A stretch of 27,713 bases of DNA from Anthracocystis setariae (GCA_928724745.1 CAKMXJ010000035.1:1-27713), one strand, 5' to 3'. Positions 1-9,641 are shown, counted from the first letter of the stretch. The notes: generated by a model not told the origin, from the letters alone. Made by a program: numbers and translations.

Positions 1-6
1 ACCGCC

Positions 7-1339
7 ATGGCCGTAGATGTTGCTGCTGCCTCCGACTCCGTGGTTATTGCCCCTGTTGCTGCCACGTCCGACGCAATCGCGGCACCTACTGGTGTTGTTG
101 TGCCAATCGCCCTGACCCCGCCACATGTCCGGATGACATCTTGTGTGGTCGGTTCGCCATTGGTACCGTTGTTCCTTGGCCCATCGTCGCGATCGCCGTC
201 ATCGAGTGGGTCGATCTCACCGCCTCGTTCGCCTGTTTACGTGCGTACTTCCCCGGAGCTGTACGTACCATCCTCCCCTCCTGCGCAAGTTCTCACCTCC
301 CCGGGGACGTTTACAGTCGAGGAGCTGCGTGCGATGACAAGCGCGCAGCTTCACGAGCACGGTCTGACGCCGGCCTCGCCGCCCATGGAGTCTCGGTCGC
401 CGGTCTATGACGCTGGGGCGGTTGCCAGTCCTCGGCTCGCCCACACGCCTGAAATCGGTCTGCCACTAGGATCTCCTGGCCGCCGAACTCCTGAAATCGG
501 CCCGCCCCCCATTCGTCGGCCCGAGGACGTGGTGCTGTCACGCACTGGTCCTCGTAAACCCTCTCTGGTCGAGATGCTGGAGTGGACAGAGCGATACACC
601 GCCCCTGCTCTACTCATCGCGATTGCCAACGAGGCCTGGGACCGCGAGTGGCAGCTCGACGATGCCGGCAAGGTATGGCTGCACCGAACGATGGTGCGCC
701 GCTTGACTGAGGGTAGTTCGCCGTGGCCGAACTACAGCTGCCAGCACTGTGCGGATCTCGATGTACCGTAAGTAACACTTTCGACATGAATGGCTCGGAC
801 GGCACTGACAGCCTGCCTCGTCTTTTCTTGATTTCGCTAGATGCTTTCCGGTCACTTATGGTGACCCAACCGGACCTCGCCCCCGACCCGCAGCGTCGTC
901 ATGCTGCCACTGCCTGACGACCAAGAAGAAATGTGGCGGCCGTACGATCTGGCGCGCCACACGCCACGAGTACGTCGGCGATAGCCCTCACTCAACATTG
1001 AGCACAAACGAGCGGGCTGTGGTGCGTGCCCACCTCTCGTACCCTGGTGGCCCCGGCTTGGGCATGGTGCGGCGTCGCGACCGCCTGGTGGACTGGTTCA
1101 AGGAGCGAACCTTCCACCTTGACGCTCGCGATGCCTTCTCGATGGAGGGCACAATCGGGACACAGGTGCGTGAGGCTCTAACCCGATACCACCGTGAGAA
1201 CCGCTCCTTGCTTGGCCAGTACCTGCCGTGTGAAGTCATGGAGGAGGAATCGAACTTCGAGGGTCTTGGCTGGTTCGTGGAGAGCCGTGGTGACGACGAA
1301 GAGGAGGTGCGGTACCACCGCCCTGAGATCTTCCGCTAG
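7..1339 (+). CDS. Antisense accessory gene of element 1: Zn2Cys6-like cysteine-rich protein, one intron
   Basis: Two exons, 7-767 and 841-1339, join in frame to about 419 aa. The intron 768-840 starts GTAAGT, holds a CTGAC branch-like motif and ends CTAG. The ATG at 7 sits in a strong context (accgccATGG), though the gene could begin outside the window. Residues 1 to about 190 are rich in Pro and Ser. A cysteine motif spans the splice junction: C-x2-C-x6-C, 19 residues, then C-x2-C-x6-C with a Lys-rich second half (TTKKKC). That spacing matches a fungal Zn2Cys6 cluster except for a long linker. The C-terminal 120 residues are charged with several Trp/Phe and match nothing I recognise. A DNA-binding role is inference. 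The gene converges on pol of the gypsy element, 153 bp away, and a similar gene occupies the same place in element 2. Confidence 0.7.
768..840 (+). other. Spliceosomal intron in the antisense gene
   Basis: 73 nt, donor GTAAGT, CTGAC about 30 nt before the acceptor, acceptor CTAG. Removal joins the frame ending in Val-Pro to a frame beginning Cys-Phe-Pro and completes a symmetric pair of C-x2-C-x6-C motifs. Because the intron is antisense to the retroelement genomic RNA it would not be spliced from that RNA, which would explain its survival in a retroelement. Confidence 0.75.
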
Positions 1340-1492
1340 CTGTCGTTAGCAATCAAAGTCGTTTCTGTTGTCTTCTGTTGTGCTTGAAAACCTTATGAAT
1401 TGGTCGTGATGTCTTTGAGATTTGAGAAAAGAGTGTGAGTGTGTGGCGACGGGTGTCGATGGCGGCCAATCGCCTATGCCACCACACCGCGG

Positions 1493-4400
1493 TCAATTCA
1501 CGGCGGCCGAATAACCAGCATCACGCCGCCAAATTATCAAGCGCGGTCGGATATCCAATTCGATTGCCGCCGCCCCGCTACTCGAGGAGGTCGTCCCCCC
1601 CCGCTTTTCCTCATACTCCTGGATGAGATCGGGGCAGGCCAGAAGTTCGACGTACTCCCAGGAGGCCTGTTCCTCAGGGTAGCCCCTCCAAAGGACGCGA
1701 TATTGGAGCCGTCCAGCGATGGTACGGCGACCTGCGATAGCTTCGACCTCGTACTCAAGGTCTTCGTCATGTAGATGTGGCACTGCCACACGCTCATCCC
1801 TACCCTCGAGCTTGCTGGACCTCAACTTCTCGAGCATCGAGACGTGGAAGACATCATGAACGCGAAGCGACGCCGGCAACTGAAGGCGGTACGCTCTGGC
1901 GCCGATGCGCTCGGTGATGGGGTACGGCCCAGCGAAGCGAGTGTCGAGCTTGGGACTCGGTCGACGAGTCTTCCAATTGCGTCGATTGACGTAGACAAGT
2001 TCACCAACCTTGAACTCGACGTCGAGGCGTTTCTTGTTGTACTGCTCGACAGCACGAGTTTGAGCCAATCGTACTTGGTCTTGTAGATAAGCTGTGAGGT
2101 CTGCTTCTGAACGAGCGAACTCCGCTCGTTGAGGGTCGAGCACGCCAGCACGTTCTGGTACTTCAGGATGCATTTTGGGGTTCCACCCGTAGCACGCAAA
2201 GAAGGGTGAGACGCCGAGACTGCTATGTACCGCATTGTTGTAGACGAACTCGGCATTGGCTAGTAGCGAGGCCCAGTTGTCCTGCTCGAAATTGCAATAC
2301 ATACGGAGGTACTGCTCAACGACTTGGTTGACTCGCTCCGTCTGACCGTCTGTTTGAGGATGATACGCCGTCGACAGCGAGTGCTGGATGGCGTGGAAAT
2401 CGGTGTACCGTTTCCAGACCGCGGAGATGAACTGACGACCGCGGTCAGAAACGATATGATCGGGTGTTCCAAACCGGCGGAACACGTGTTGCTGGAGGAG
2501 CTCAGCAGTGCCAGCCGATGTGACGGTTTTCACCGTCGGCGTGAGCACCGCGAGCTTGGTAAGCCGATCGACGACGACAAGAATCGAGTCGTAGCCGTCG
2601 GAGAGTGGCAAGCCCTCGATAAAGTCCATGGATACCGATCCCCATGGTCTTGAGGGAGTGGCCAACGGCTTGAGCAGGCCGTACGGCCGATGACGGGGTG
2701 CCTTGTAGCGAGCGCAGACAGGGCAGCTCGCTACGTAATCGGCGATCCAAGCACGCATTCCCGGCCACCAGTAATGCCGCTGGGTGAGCGATAACGTTGC
2801 ATCCCGACCTGGATGGCCGGCGGTGATGCCGTCGTGACATTGTGTCATCACCATGAAACGCAAGTGTTCCACTGAAAGCGACTGTTCGCTGGCAATCTTG
2901 GCTGAGCGTGTGTCGCGGCGGCCCTGTTTTCCGGCCAACGTGACCCTGGGAATGACGAGTCGGCCATCGCGGTGCCAGAGACCGTCTTTGACCTCGAAAG
3001 GCATGCGCTTGTGGAGCGCCTGGAGCTCGGTGTCGAGAGGTTGGAAAATGCGGGCTAGCTCCGGCAGGCCGCCCTTTACTATTGCCGCCATCGACGAACA
3101 CGGCCGAATGGCCCCCACTAAGCCGCCGTCGGATCCACTTCGGCTCGGTGACTGATTTTCCGGTAATGCAATTCCAAAAATGCGGGGGTGGAGGAGCTGC
3201 CGTACGTTATGTTCGCGCTCTTCAGCCGACGGCTCCATGTCACTGCGTCGTGTCAAGGAGTCGGGCTCGCCAGCCTTGTCTCCTGGTCGGTACTGAACAA
3301 CAAAGTCGAAGTCGGCCAGTAACACGGCCCAACGAGCCTGTCGGCCGCTAATTCGGCGTTGCACGGTGAAGTACTTGAGCGCCTCGTGATCTGAGAGAAC
3401 AGCAAACTGAGACGGGAGCCCAGCCAGCATATGTCGCCACTGATGGAGGCAGGCAACGATGGCGAGGAGCTCCTTGTCGTGAATCTCGTAGTTTCTTTCG
3501 GCAGACGTCATCTTGCGCGAATAGAAAGCTACTGGATGCCATCTCTTTTCCGTCTCCTGCTTGAGGACGCCGGCGATGGCGAAGTCGCTGGCGTCGGTCT
3601 CGAGGCGGGTTGGCTTGTGATAGTCGAAGTGTCGCAATACTCCGGCCGTCGTGAAGGCCTCGATGAGCTTGTGGAACGCCTCTACCGCCTCCTCCGGCAG
3701 TTGGAACTTCTTGAAGCGCTCCGTAGGCTTGACGAGCGATGTGAGGGGCTTCGAGATGCGAGCGAAGTGCGAGATGAACCGGCGATAGAAGTTCGCGAAT
3801 CCCAGGAAACGTTGGATGTCATGAATCGATTGAGGCAGTGGCCACTCCTTGATGGTTCGTACTTTCTCCTGGTCCATCTCGATGCCTCCTGGTGTGATGA
3901 CGTAGCCCAGGAACTCAACGGTGTCTGTGTGGAAAATGCACTTCGACAGCTTGGCGAAGAGCCGATTCGCTTTCAGGCGCCGCAATACCTCGCGGACGTG
4001 CTCTACATGTTCATCCTCGTTGTTACTGAAGATGAGGAAGTCGTCGAGGTACACCACGACATAGACGCCGATAATGTCACGGAAGATGCCATTGACGAGA
4101 GACTGGAAATGCGAGGGCGCGTTTGCCAGCCCGAAAGGCATGACAAGGTACTCATACAAGCCGAGCTGGGTGCCGAACGCCGTCTTCCATTCATCGCCGT
4201 CAGCTATGCGTACCAGGTTGTAGGCCGCCTTGAGATCGAGCTTACTGAACACCTTAGCATTCCTTAGGAGGAACAGCTGCTCCTCGATGAGCGGCAGCGG
4301 CGCTCGATTCTTGACAGTGACCTCGTTGAGCCCTCGGTAGTCGACACAGAGGCGGAGACCGCCGTCCTTCTTCGGCACAAACAGCACTGGCGAGCGCGCT

Positions 4401-5326
4401 GGGCTCTTTGATGGTCGAATGAATCCCTTCGCAAGATTCTCGTCGAGGTACTTGCGTAGTTCCTCCATCTCCTTAGGCCCCTTGAGATAGAGTGGGCCCT
4501 GCGGAGGTTTGGCTCCCGGCACGAGCTCGATGGTCAAGTCCGTGCTGGTGCGAGGAGGCAGCTTGTCGGCCTCGACTTCACTGAAGACCGCCTCGAGATC
4601 CCGGTATTGCTCCGGGATCGACACTGGAGTCGGTGGTTCCGGCTCCACCTCAATCTCGATGCCCTTGTCTTCGCCGGTAGGGACGAAGCCGAAGCTTGGC
4701 AGCGAGGAGGGTGGAGCATCGATCAGCATAATGCCAATCGGTCCGTCCTGATAGGACGCTTGGACGAGCTGTTGGAATGAGACGAACTCGTTTCCGTGGA
4801 CAGTGATAGTCGGCTCATTAGATGGTAGGGTGCGGCTGGTGACATTATTGGGCCGGCCGAAGTTGTGCTCAGCGCGGTTTAGTGGACGTCGCTGCGCCGC
4901 GGTGAATTTAATTCGGCCCGAAATCCAGTCGATCCTCGGCTGAAGTGTGCGAAGCTCCTGGTAGCCGATAATGAGATCGAAATCGCTGATGTCCGCGACG
5001 TAGGCCTGCAGCGGCGGTAAAGTTTGCTCGCCGATGTTGACCGCCAGCGTCGCATCGTGAGTGATGGCTAGACGATGGCCGCTGACGCCGTGGACTGCGG
5101 TGGGCTGGGGAGTGGTCTTGATGTTAATACAATATGTACGGGCGTAAGCGCTTGAGAGAAGAGACAGTGAAGCTCCGGTGTCGGCCAGGATGCGAGCCGG
5201 GCATCCATTGATGGTGCCGGTAACTTCGAGGACTGATGGGTTGGAGGTGACCGAGAAACACAGTGAACAGTTCCGATATATACAGGGTGATGGCGAGGAC
5301 GGTTGTAGGGCAAGGCAAGCCATCAT
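1493..5326 (-). CDS. pol: Ty3/gypsy Pol polyprotein with chromodomain (element 1)
   Basis: 1277 aa, uninterrupted. Order: aspartic protease with DTGA at residues 49-52; reverse transcriptase from about 255, with YLDD at 426-429; RNase H (ETDASD, later KELLAIV and a SDHEAL segment); integrase with an HHCC zinc domain (TAGHPG and CPVCARYKAPRH), then D (SMDFIEG), D (SDRG) and E (TDGQTERVNQ), so the DDE triad is complete; then the GPY-like strand region and a C-terminal chromodomain (YRVLWRGYPEEQASWE). The chromodomain marks a chromovirus, a group that directs integration to particular chromatin. The tail after it, about 30 residues, is Ser/Ala rich. Translation probably depends on gag, because the start codon overlaps the gag stop. 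All catalytic motifs appear intact, unlike element 2. Confidence 0.95.
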   Translation of the reverse strand: MMACLALQPSSPSPCIYRNCSLCFSVTSNPSVLEVTGTINGCPARILADTGASLSLLSSAYARTYCINIKTTPQPTAVHGVSGHRLAITHDATLAVNIGEQTLPPLQAYVADISDFDLIIGYQELRTLQPRIDWISGRIKFTAAQRRPLNRAEHNFGRPNNVTSRTLPSNEPTITVHGNEFVSFQQLVQASYQDGPIGIMLIDAPPSSLPSFGFVPTGEDKGIEIEVEPEPPTPVSIPEQYRDLEAVFSEVEADKLPPRTSTDLTIELVPGAKPPQGPLYLKGPKEMEELRKYLDENLAKGFIRPSKSPARSPVLFVPKKDGGLRLCVDYRGLNEVTVKNRAPLPLIEEQLFLLRNAKVFSKLDLKAAYNLVRIADGDEWKTAFGTQLGLYEYLVMPFGLANAPSHFQSLVNGIFRDIIGVYVVVYLDDFLIFSNNEDEHVEHVREVLRRLKANRLFAKLSKCIFHTDTVEFLGYVITPGGIEMDQEKVRTIKEWPLPQSIHDIQRFLGFANFYRRFISHFARISKPLTSLVKPTERFKKFQLPEEAVEAFHKLIEAFTTAGVLRHFDYHKPTRLETDASDFAIAGVLKQETEKRWHPVAFYSRKMTSAERNYEIHDKELLAIVACLHQWRHMLAGLPSQFAVLSDHEALKYFTVQRRISGRQARWAVLLADFDFVVQYRPGDKAGEPDSLTRRSDMEPSAEEREHNVRQLLHPRIFGIALPENQSPSRSGSDGGLVGAIRPCSSMAAIVKGGLPELARIFQPLDTELQALHKRMPFEVKDGLWHRDGRLVIPRVTLAGKQGRRDTRSAKIASEQSLSVEHLRFMVMTQCHDGITAGHPGRDATLSLTQRHYWWPGMRAWIADYVASCPVCARYKAPRHRPYGLLKPLATPSRPWGSVSMDFIEGLPLSDGYDSILVVVDRLTKLAVLTPTVKTVTSAGTAELLQQHVFRRFGTPDHIVSDRGRQFISAVWKRYTDFHAIQHSLSTAYHPQTDGQTERVNQVVEQYLRMYCNFEQDNWASLLANAEFVYNNAVHSSLGVSPFFACYGWNPKMHPEVPERAGVLDPQRAEFARSEADLTAYLQDQVRLAQTRAVEQYNKKRLDVEFKVGELVYVNRRNWKTRRPSPKLDTRFAGPYPITERIGARAYRLQLPASLRVHDVFHVSMLEKLRSSKLEGRDERVAVPHLHDEDLEYEVEAIAGRRTIAGRLQYRVLWRGYPEEQASWEYVELLACPDLIQEYEEKRGGTTSSSSGAAAIELDIRPRLIIWRRDAGYSAAVN
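5323..5326 (-). promoter_or_regulatory. ATGA stop/start overlap between gag and pol
   Basis: On the minus strand the pol ATG (5326-5324) overlaps the gag TGA (5325-5323), and a second in-frame ATG follows at once (ATGATG). This suits termination-coupled reinitiation rather than ribosomal frameshifting or a single fused frame. The overlap is read directly; the mechanism is inferred. Confidence 0.6.
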
Positions 5327-6999
5327 TGGATTGTCCCACGACCGTTTCCCTCATCGTCGTGACCGTCGTCGACCCGGACGTCATCAGCGAGGGGTGGAAG
5401 ATCTTCATAATCGAACACCTCCTCCTCCTCCTCCTGGTCTTCGGCGTCCTCTTGTGCCTCGACGTCCTCTTGTGCCACGTAGGCTCGAGGTCCAGGCCGT
5501 CGTGGCGCTCCGGTAGACGTCTCGCGGGCCGGCTGAGGGCAGTCTCGCACCCAGTGGCCCTCCTTACCGCATCGTTTGCATGTGGTGGCGCCAAAGGTCG
5601 TCGGTGAGCGATCGTAGACGACAGGCAAGCGCTGGGCCAGATGAGGCGGCAACGGCCGAGAGCGCGCTGGAGCGGGTGGGGTTGCAGCCGGTCGAGCCTC
5701 TGTCGCGGACGGTGCTAATACTCGTCCGACCGCTTTTGAACCGACGGCGGCTGGGGCGTTAGTTCGCCCGGCCGCAGTGAAGAAGTCGTACCGCAATGAG
5801 CTTGAGGTCGGCTGAGCGAGGGTCGCTGCGCCGCCTTGGTACGTCTGTTGCGACAGGACCCTATTGCGGTCCAAATCCTCCACCTCGCGATAGAATTCCC
5901 ACATCGTCTTCGGCGCCGTGCGCTCGAACTGACGCTGGAGAGCTGTCGTCAAGCCTCGTCGGAAGAGGTGGAGCTTGAGATGCTCATCGCTCATGCCTGC
6001 TCGCTCTTCGAGGGTCCTGAAAGCCTCGACATACTCACTTGCGGCGCCTGGCTTGTCGCTGGCGAGGCGCAGAGCGTAGAGCTTGTTGAAGGCGTCTAGC
6101 TTCTCGTCGTGTACTCCATAGAGCTGCTTGAGTCGGTTAACGAATAGAGCCCAGTCACCGAACAGCGCACCCGACTGTGATGGATCGGCTCGTAGCTTTG
6201 ACCGGTACCAGGTGAGCGCCCGACCCTTGAGATGCGGCCCTAGGAACTGAATCCTCTTGCGGCCGTCGGACATCTCTTGGTATCGGAACCAGGCCTCGAC
6301 CTGAATGAGTGACATCTCCAGGTCATCCTCTTGCCAGTCGGGGAAATCGAGCTTCGGGTCGTTCTTGGTAGTGTTGCGCTCGAAGTTTGATTCCCGTGTC
6401 GGCATCGTGGGGTGGTCCCAGGCGGGGCGTCGGCCGGTAGACGTCGAATACAAGTCCTCTTGACTGTATTCGTCATTCCAGCGTAGGACTGACGTCGCTG
6501 GCCGACGGGCTGGTGTGGAACTACCTAGCGGAGCAGAGCGCCGAGGATCATCGTGCATGCTGTACGATCTCTCCTCTTGCGCTTCGTGGCCAGGAGCAAC
6601 GGCGGCGACCTCCGGCTCACCCCCTCGGCGTAGGGCGGGCTTGATCAGCTCCCGGAGGTCTGCGATCTCGGCCTTAAGCGCGAGGATCTCCTCTTGGTGC
6701 GCCGTTGGAGGTCGCGACGACGCTGGGATAGCTGTCAACGGCGTGGACGACGACTTGAAGCCGCTCGCCTGGTCCATGAGTGTGTAGAGCTTCTCCTGGA
6801 AGCGGAGTCGGTCCTGACTCTCTTTCAGCCTGGCCTCCTGTCGACTAGCTTCGTAAACCATGCGTTGATTATGGACCTCCTTCAACTGAAGTCGTATGTC
6901 CTCAATTAAGCCTTGCAGCAATGGTTCCGGATTCGCTGCAGGAGGCGACGAAGCCCGGCTGCGAGGAGTGCTGCCTCGCGGCGCGGCTGCGTCGGACAT
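5323..6999 (-). CDS. gag: Gag polyprotein with CCHC zinc knuckle (element 1)
   Basis: 558 aa. It forms the particle shell and binds the element RNA. A helical, charged segment with likely coiled coil lies near residues 27-70. A retrotransposon-gag-type capsid region covers about 213-380 (motifs DFPDWQEDD, WYRSKL, LRLASDKPG). One zinc knuckle, C-x2-C-x4-H-x4-C, is at 474-487, followed by a strongly acidic tail from about 505 to 550. The start at 6999 lies 37 nt inside the inferred LTR edge, and no other in-frame Met further upstream fits better. The last codons overlap pol through ATGA. There is no internal stop, so the gene looks functional. Confidence 0.93.
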   Translation of the reverse strand: MSDAAAPRGSTPRSRASSPPAANPEPLLQGLIEDIRLQLKEVHNQRMVYEASRQEARLKESQDRLRFQEKLYTLMDQASGFKSSSTPLTAIPASSRPPTAHQEEILALKAEIADLRELIKPALRRGGEPEVAAVAPGHEAQEERSYSMHDDPRRSAPLGSSTPARRPATSVLRWNDEYSQEDLYSTSTGRRPAWDHPTMPTRESNFERNTTKNDPKLDFPDWQEDDLEMSLIQVEAWFRYQEMSDGRKRIQFLGPHLKGRALTWYRSKLRADPSQSGALFGDWALFVNRLKQLYGVHDEKLDAFNKLYALRLASDKPGAASEYVEAFRTLEERAGMSDEHLKLHLFRRGLTTALQRQFERTAPKTMWEFYREVEDLDRNRVLSQQTYQGGAATLAQPTSSSLRYDFFTAAGRTNAPAAVGSKAVGRVLAPSATEARPAATPPAPARSRPLPPHLAQRLPVVYDRSPTTFGATTCKRCGKEGHWVRDCPQPARETSTGAPRRPGPRAYVAQEDVEAQEDAEDQEEEEEVFDYEDLPPLADDVRVDDGHDDEGNGRGTIQ

Positions 7000-7036
7000 G
7001 TCGAGTACGGGGCGCTGCTTGAACGATCCACTCTAA

Positions 7037-8149
7037 TGTCAGCGGTCGGGCGCCTGGTAAATAGGCCGATCTTGTTTCGAGAGCGGTGCGGTCCTGTTGG
7101 GCTGGGCCGCCGAGTTTGGGTTACGCGCCTGCGCAACTGGGTAGTACGAGGTGGGTTGCGCAGATACGTCGGCGGTCCGATAACGACGACTGGGCCGCAC
7201 TCGACTCGACAGCGGTGGAGTGTGGGCCTCTCAACCGCGTTCGACCTATTACCGACTGACGCTGTTGGCGCTCCGTTCAGCGGCAGCACGGCGTACTCGG
7301 TATTACGGTGTGTTAGCTTGGTGTCCCGCGAGCGCTCTTGACGAGACAGGAAGCTGTTTAGATGATTAGGTGAACACTGGGAGTGATCACCAAGCTGTTA
7401 CGGCGACGTCCAAGAGTCTGACGTCTAGGTATTAGCTTGTAGGCAGCGGTTATGTGTTGTAGTGTCGTCACAGGTACTGACGACGTCTAGCTGTTCTCCG
7501 ACTTGAACGGAGGCACGCAAGGAAGCTGCAATGCTACTGTAATTGCAACTTACTTTACTAGATACTGAATGATCGTGACGACGACGTTAAGGAGCTATAC
7601 TGAGCTAAAGACTGGTGTTGTAAGAAGTAGAGTGGATGAGGAGCTCATCCACTTCGAAGCAGATGAGGAGACATTAAGTAGGACCGCTCCAAACCCCTAT
7701 GGCAAGGCCGATCCGGCGCTAGCCTATTGTCTAGCTGCACGGCCTGCGTGTGTGCTTGTTCTGGCCGTGGTACAGGCGGCTGATCACCTCCAAGCCTCTG
7801 AGAGCGCCTGGGATGGTGTCCCTCAACTGCTGCTCGCCTCGAGGTGGTGTTGTCGCGATCCGGCGTCTCTGCGACGTTGAACAGCCGCGATCCGACCACT
7901 ATGAGCAAAAGCGGCCGAAAATAACTTTCTGAGCCGCGCTCGCGTTGACGGCGGCCGCGAAACGGTTTTTCCACCGCTTCGACTTCGCTGCCTATGGTAA
8001 CAACAATGCTCGGTACGACGCACTGCCGGCAGCTTACCTCCTCTCCTCCGACTGCGACGACGGCCAATCAACCACTTGCCTAGCCGCGCTCAAACTGAAG
8101 GCGGTCGAAAAACTAGTTTTCCGCCGCCCCGGCATCGCCGCCCGTGACA
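7037..8149 (-). repeat. Inferred 5' LTR of element 1 (about 1113 bp)
   Basis: The proposed LTR begins on the minus strand with TGTCACGGGCGGCG at 8149 and ends TGACA at 7037, giving a 5-bp terminal inverted repeat TGTCA/TGACA. The outer end resembles the start of the proven element 2 LTR (TGTTACGGCTGGGCG). The inner edge is 37 nt from the gag start. No convincing gene is seen in this 1.1 kb. Three 27-nt palindromes lie in its outer 240 bp. The mate LTR is not in the window, so the borders rest on termini and context only. Confidence 0.55.
7911..8127. promoter_or_regulatory. Three 27-nt imperfect palindromes GCGG-N19-CCGC in U3
   Basis: Copies at 7911-7937, 7951-7977 and 8101-8127 are each exactly 27 nt, begin GCGG, end CCGC and share an A-run / T-run centre; the third is nearly a perfect palindrome around CTAG. 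Copies two and three lie within a longer imperfect direct repeat (from 7931 and 8081, about 36 of 50 positions matching) offset by 150 bp. CGG...CCG half-sites are the usual targets of dimeric fungal Zn2Cys6 proteins. They sit in the presumed U3, where a promoter-binding regulator would act. Confidence 0.6.
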
Positions 8150-8151
8150 CA

Positions 8152-9609
8152 ATGGAGCTGTACAAGATACGGAGCATCAAGATCAACAAGGAGGACTACA
8201 TCAAGAACCTGCGTGATCTGCTGGCCAAAGCAGATGAGCAACAGGTGTTCTCTGGCAATAACAGCCGCTCTCCTCACCCTGACTCCCAGCAGATCATCAT
8301 TGACCTCTTCAATGCGCTGGGTTGGCATACTGGACGCTTTGAGCCAACACGCTGGGATCATCCAGCTGCCTGGTGGCTCCACTCTCAAGGAGAAGCACCA
8401 GTGATCACCAGCAATGATGTGGAGATGGAAACACAGGCTGAGGAGCGCCGTCAGCCATCCAAGGCTCTCCTGAAGCGCCGTCTGCGCACCATGGATGCTC
8501 TGCGTAGCTTCTTTGGCCAGATCAAAGGTCAGACACCGTGTCCCAAGTGTCAGAAGCCAGCGCCAGCACTGTACAACCAAGGTGGGCGCCGTCAGTTCCG
8601 CCTGCAGTGCACTGGCTGCAAGGCACGCCTCAATCAAGAGCAGGCTCAAGAGTACTTTGGCCAGCTGCTTGATCAAGGCCGTCTGACGGTAGACCTGGGA
8701 CCAGAGCCAGTGCCAGAGCCAGAGGCAGCAGCAATGGAGGCAGTCACTACAGAGGAGGAGGATGTCGACATGCCTGACCTTGGCAGCAACTCTGATTCCT
8801 CAGCTGACCAGGCTCCTGTCCATCCTCTGCATGGTCCACGCCGTCAGAGCAACCGTCTGCGTAGGCGTCTCTCTCCTGCAGCAGCAGCAGCACCAACAGT
8901 GGAGCTGCACACGCATGGCACAGATGTGGTGGTGCTCCTCCCAGCAGCGTCGCCAGCCCCTGCTGTGGTTAGGAGCAGCAGCGCAGAGACCAGCGCTAGC
9001 ATTCAGGCCATCTTGGATGAGCTTGATGCAGAGCTGGTCTCCAGCCCAGACCGCAGATGCAGGGAGACACCCAACCCCTTTGTGGCTGAGCTGGTGGTAT
9101 CACCAGCAGTCACCCTGCCCTCCTGTCAGCCACTGCAGAGCAAGCCCAGCCTCCATGCTGTTGACAGAGTCACTGTACTGGCTGCTACGCTTCGCAACCT
9201 GTATGGTCTGAAGGTCAGCAACATCATTGGCAGGGATGGCAACTGCATGTTCAGGGCCATGGCATACCACCTGACAGGCAACCAAGATCAGCATATGATG
9301 GTCAGGACAAAAGCAATCCACTGGCTGCAGCGGAATCCTGACATCCTGCTGGCATTTGCGGCCCAGGGCGATGGGCATCTCTCCGCTGCCACATACCTGG
9401 CTAACATGGCCAAGCCAGGAACATGGGGTGACGAGATCATGCTCATGGCCATTGCGCAGGCATTCAGCATCTCAATCATGGTCTACTCTGGCATAGACCC
9501 TCAGACCGGTGACAGCCATGGCACCGTCTACCCTCACAATGCAGAGGGACCCCACTATGGCCTGTTTCACCTGGCCAAGTCCCAGCATTATGAGCTCCTG
9601 TTCCCCTGA
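8152..9609 (+). CDS. OTU-family cysteine protease with zinc ribbon, 5'-truncated by element 1
   Basis: The frame is open from 7945, but 7945-8149 lies in the inferred LTR, so I count from the Met at 8152 (485 aa). Domains: an N-terminal segment with the signature FNALGW...GR...AAWW; a zinc ribbon (CPKC ... CTGC); an acidic, Pro/Ala/Ser linker; and a C-terminal OTU domain with the catalytic Cys box GRDGNCMFRAM (Cys codon 9244-9246), a TWGDEIMLMAIAQAF segment and a final His (codon 9586-9588) in QHYELL. OTU enzymes cleave ubiquitin chains; they occur in hosts, viruses and transposons. The N-terminal segment aligns with residues about 500-640 of the 12387-14432 protein, which has 500 more residues before it. 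The gene is therefore probably cut by the LTR, with its 5' half left of the window. Whether the fragment is expressed, perhaps from the LTR, is unknown. Confidence 0.75.
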   Translation: MELYKIRSIKINKEDYIKNLRDLLAKADEQQVFSGNNSRSPHPDSQQIIIDLFNALGWHTGRFEPTRWDHPAAWWLHSQGEAPVITSNDVEMETQAEERRQPSKALLKRRLRTMDALRSFFGQIKGQTPCPKCQKPAPALYNQGGRRQFRLQCTGCKARLNQEQAQEYFGQLLDQGRLTVDLGPEPVPEPEAAAMEAVTTEEEDVDMPDLGSNSDSSADQAPVHPLHGPRRQSNRLRRRLSPAAAAAPTVELHTHGTDVVVLLPAASPAPAVVRSSSAETSASIQAILDELDAELVSSPDRRCRETPNPFVAELVVSPAVTLPSCQPLQSKPSLHAVDRVTVLAATLRNLYGLKVSNIIGRDGNCMFRAMAYHLTGNQDQHMMVRTKAIHWLQRNPDILLAFAAQGDGHLSAATYLANMAKPGTWGDEIMLMAIAQAFSISIMVYSGIDPQTGDSHGTVYPHNAEGPHYGLFHLAKSQHYELLFP

Positions 9610-9641
9610 TCTGTTCCAAGTTCCAAGTTCTGTGTTCCGTA

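Larger units (their letters stand above)
1..8149 (-). mobile_element. Ty3/gypsy chromovirus element 1, 3' end outside the window
   Basis: Reading the minus strand, the order is 5' LTR (7037-8149), a 37-nt leader, gag, pol with PR-RT-RNaseH-IN-chromodomain, then an oppositely oriented gene at 7-1339. No second LTR is visible: the 153 bp between pol and the end of the plus-strand gene shows no match to 7037-8149. I therefore infer that the plus-strand gene belongs to the element and that the 3' LTR lies left of position 1. If so, the target duplication beside the 5' LTR is 8150-8154 (CAATG), which cannot be checked here. gag and pol are both open and catalytic residues are intact, so the element looks potentially active. 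No primer-binding site starting with TGG lies directly after the LTR; TGGATCG begins 6 nt beyond it. Confidence 0.8.

Noticed and set aside
1340..1492. 3' LTR of element 1 in this gap
   Set aside because: Only 153 bp, no TG...CA ends and no visible match to 7037-8149.
3431..4267. Plus-strand frame of 278 codons
   Set aside because: Antisense shadow of the reverse transcriptase region of element 1 pol.
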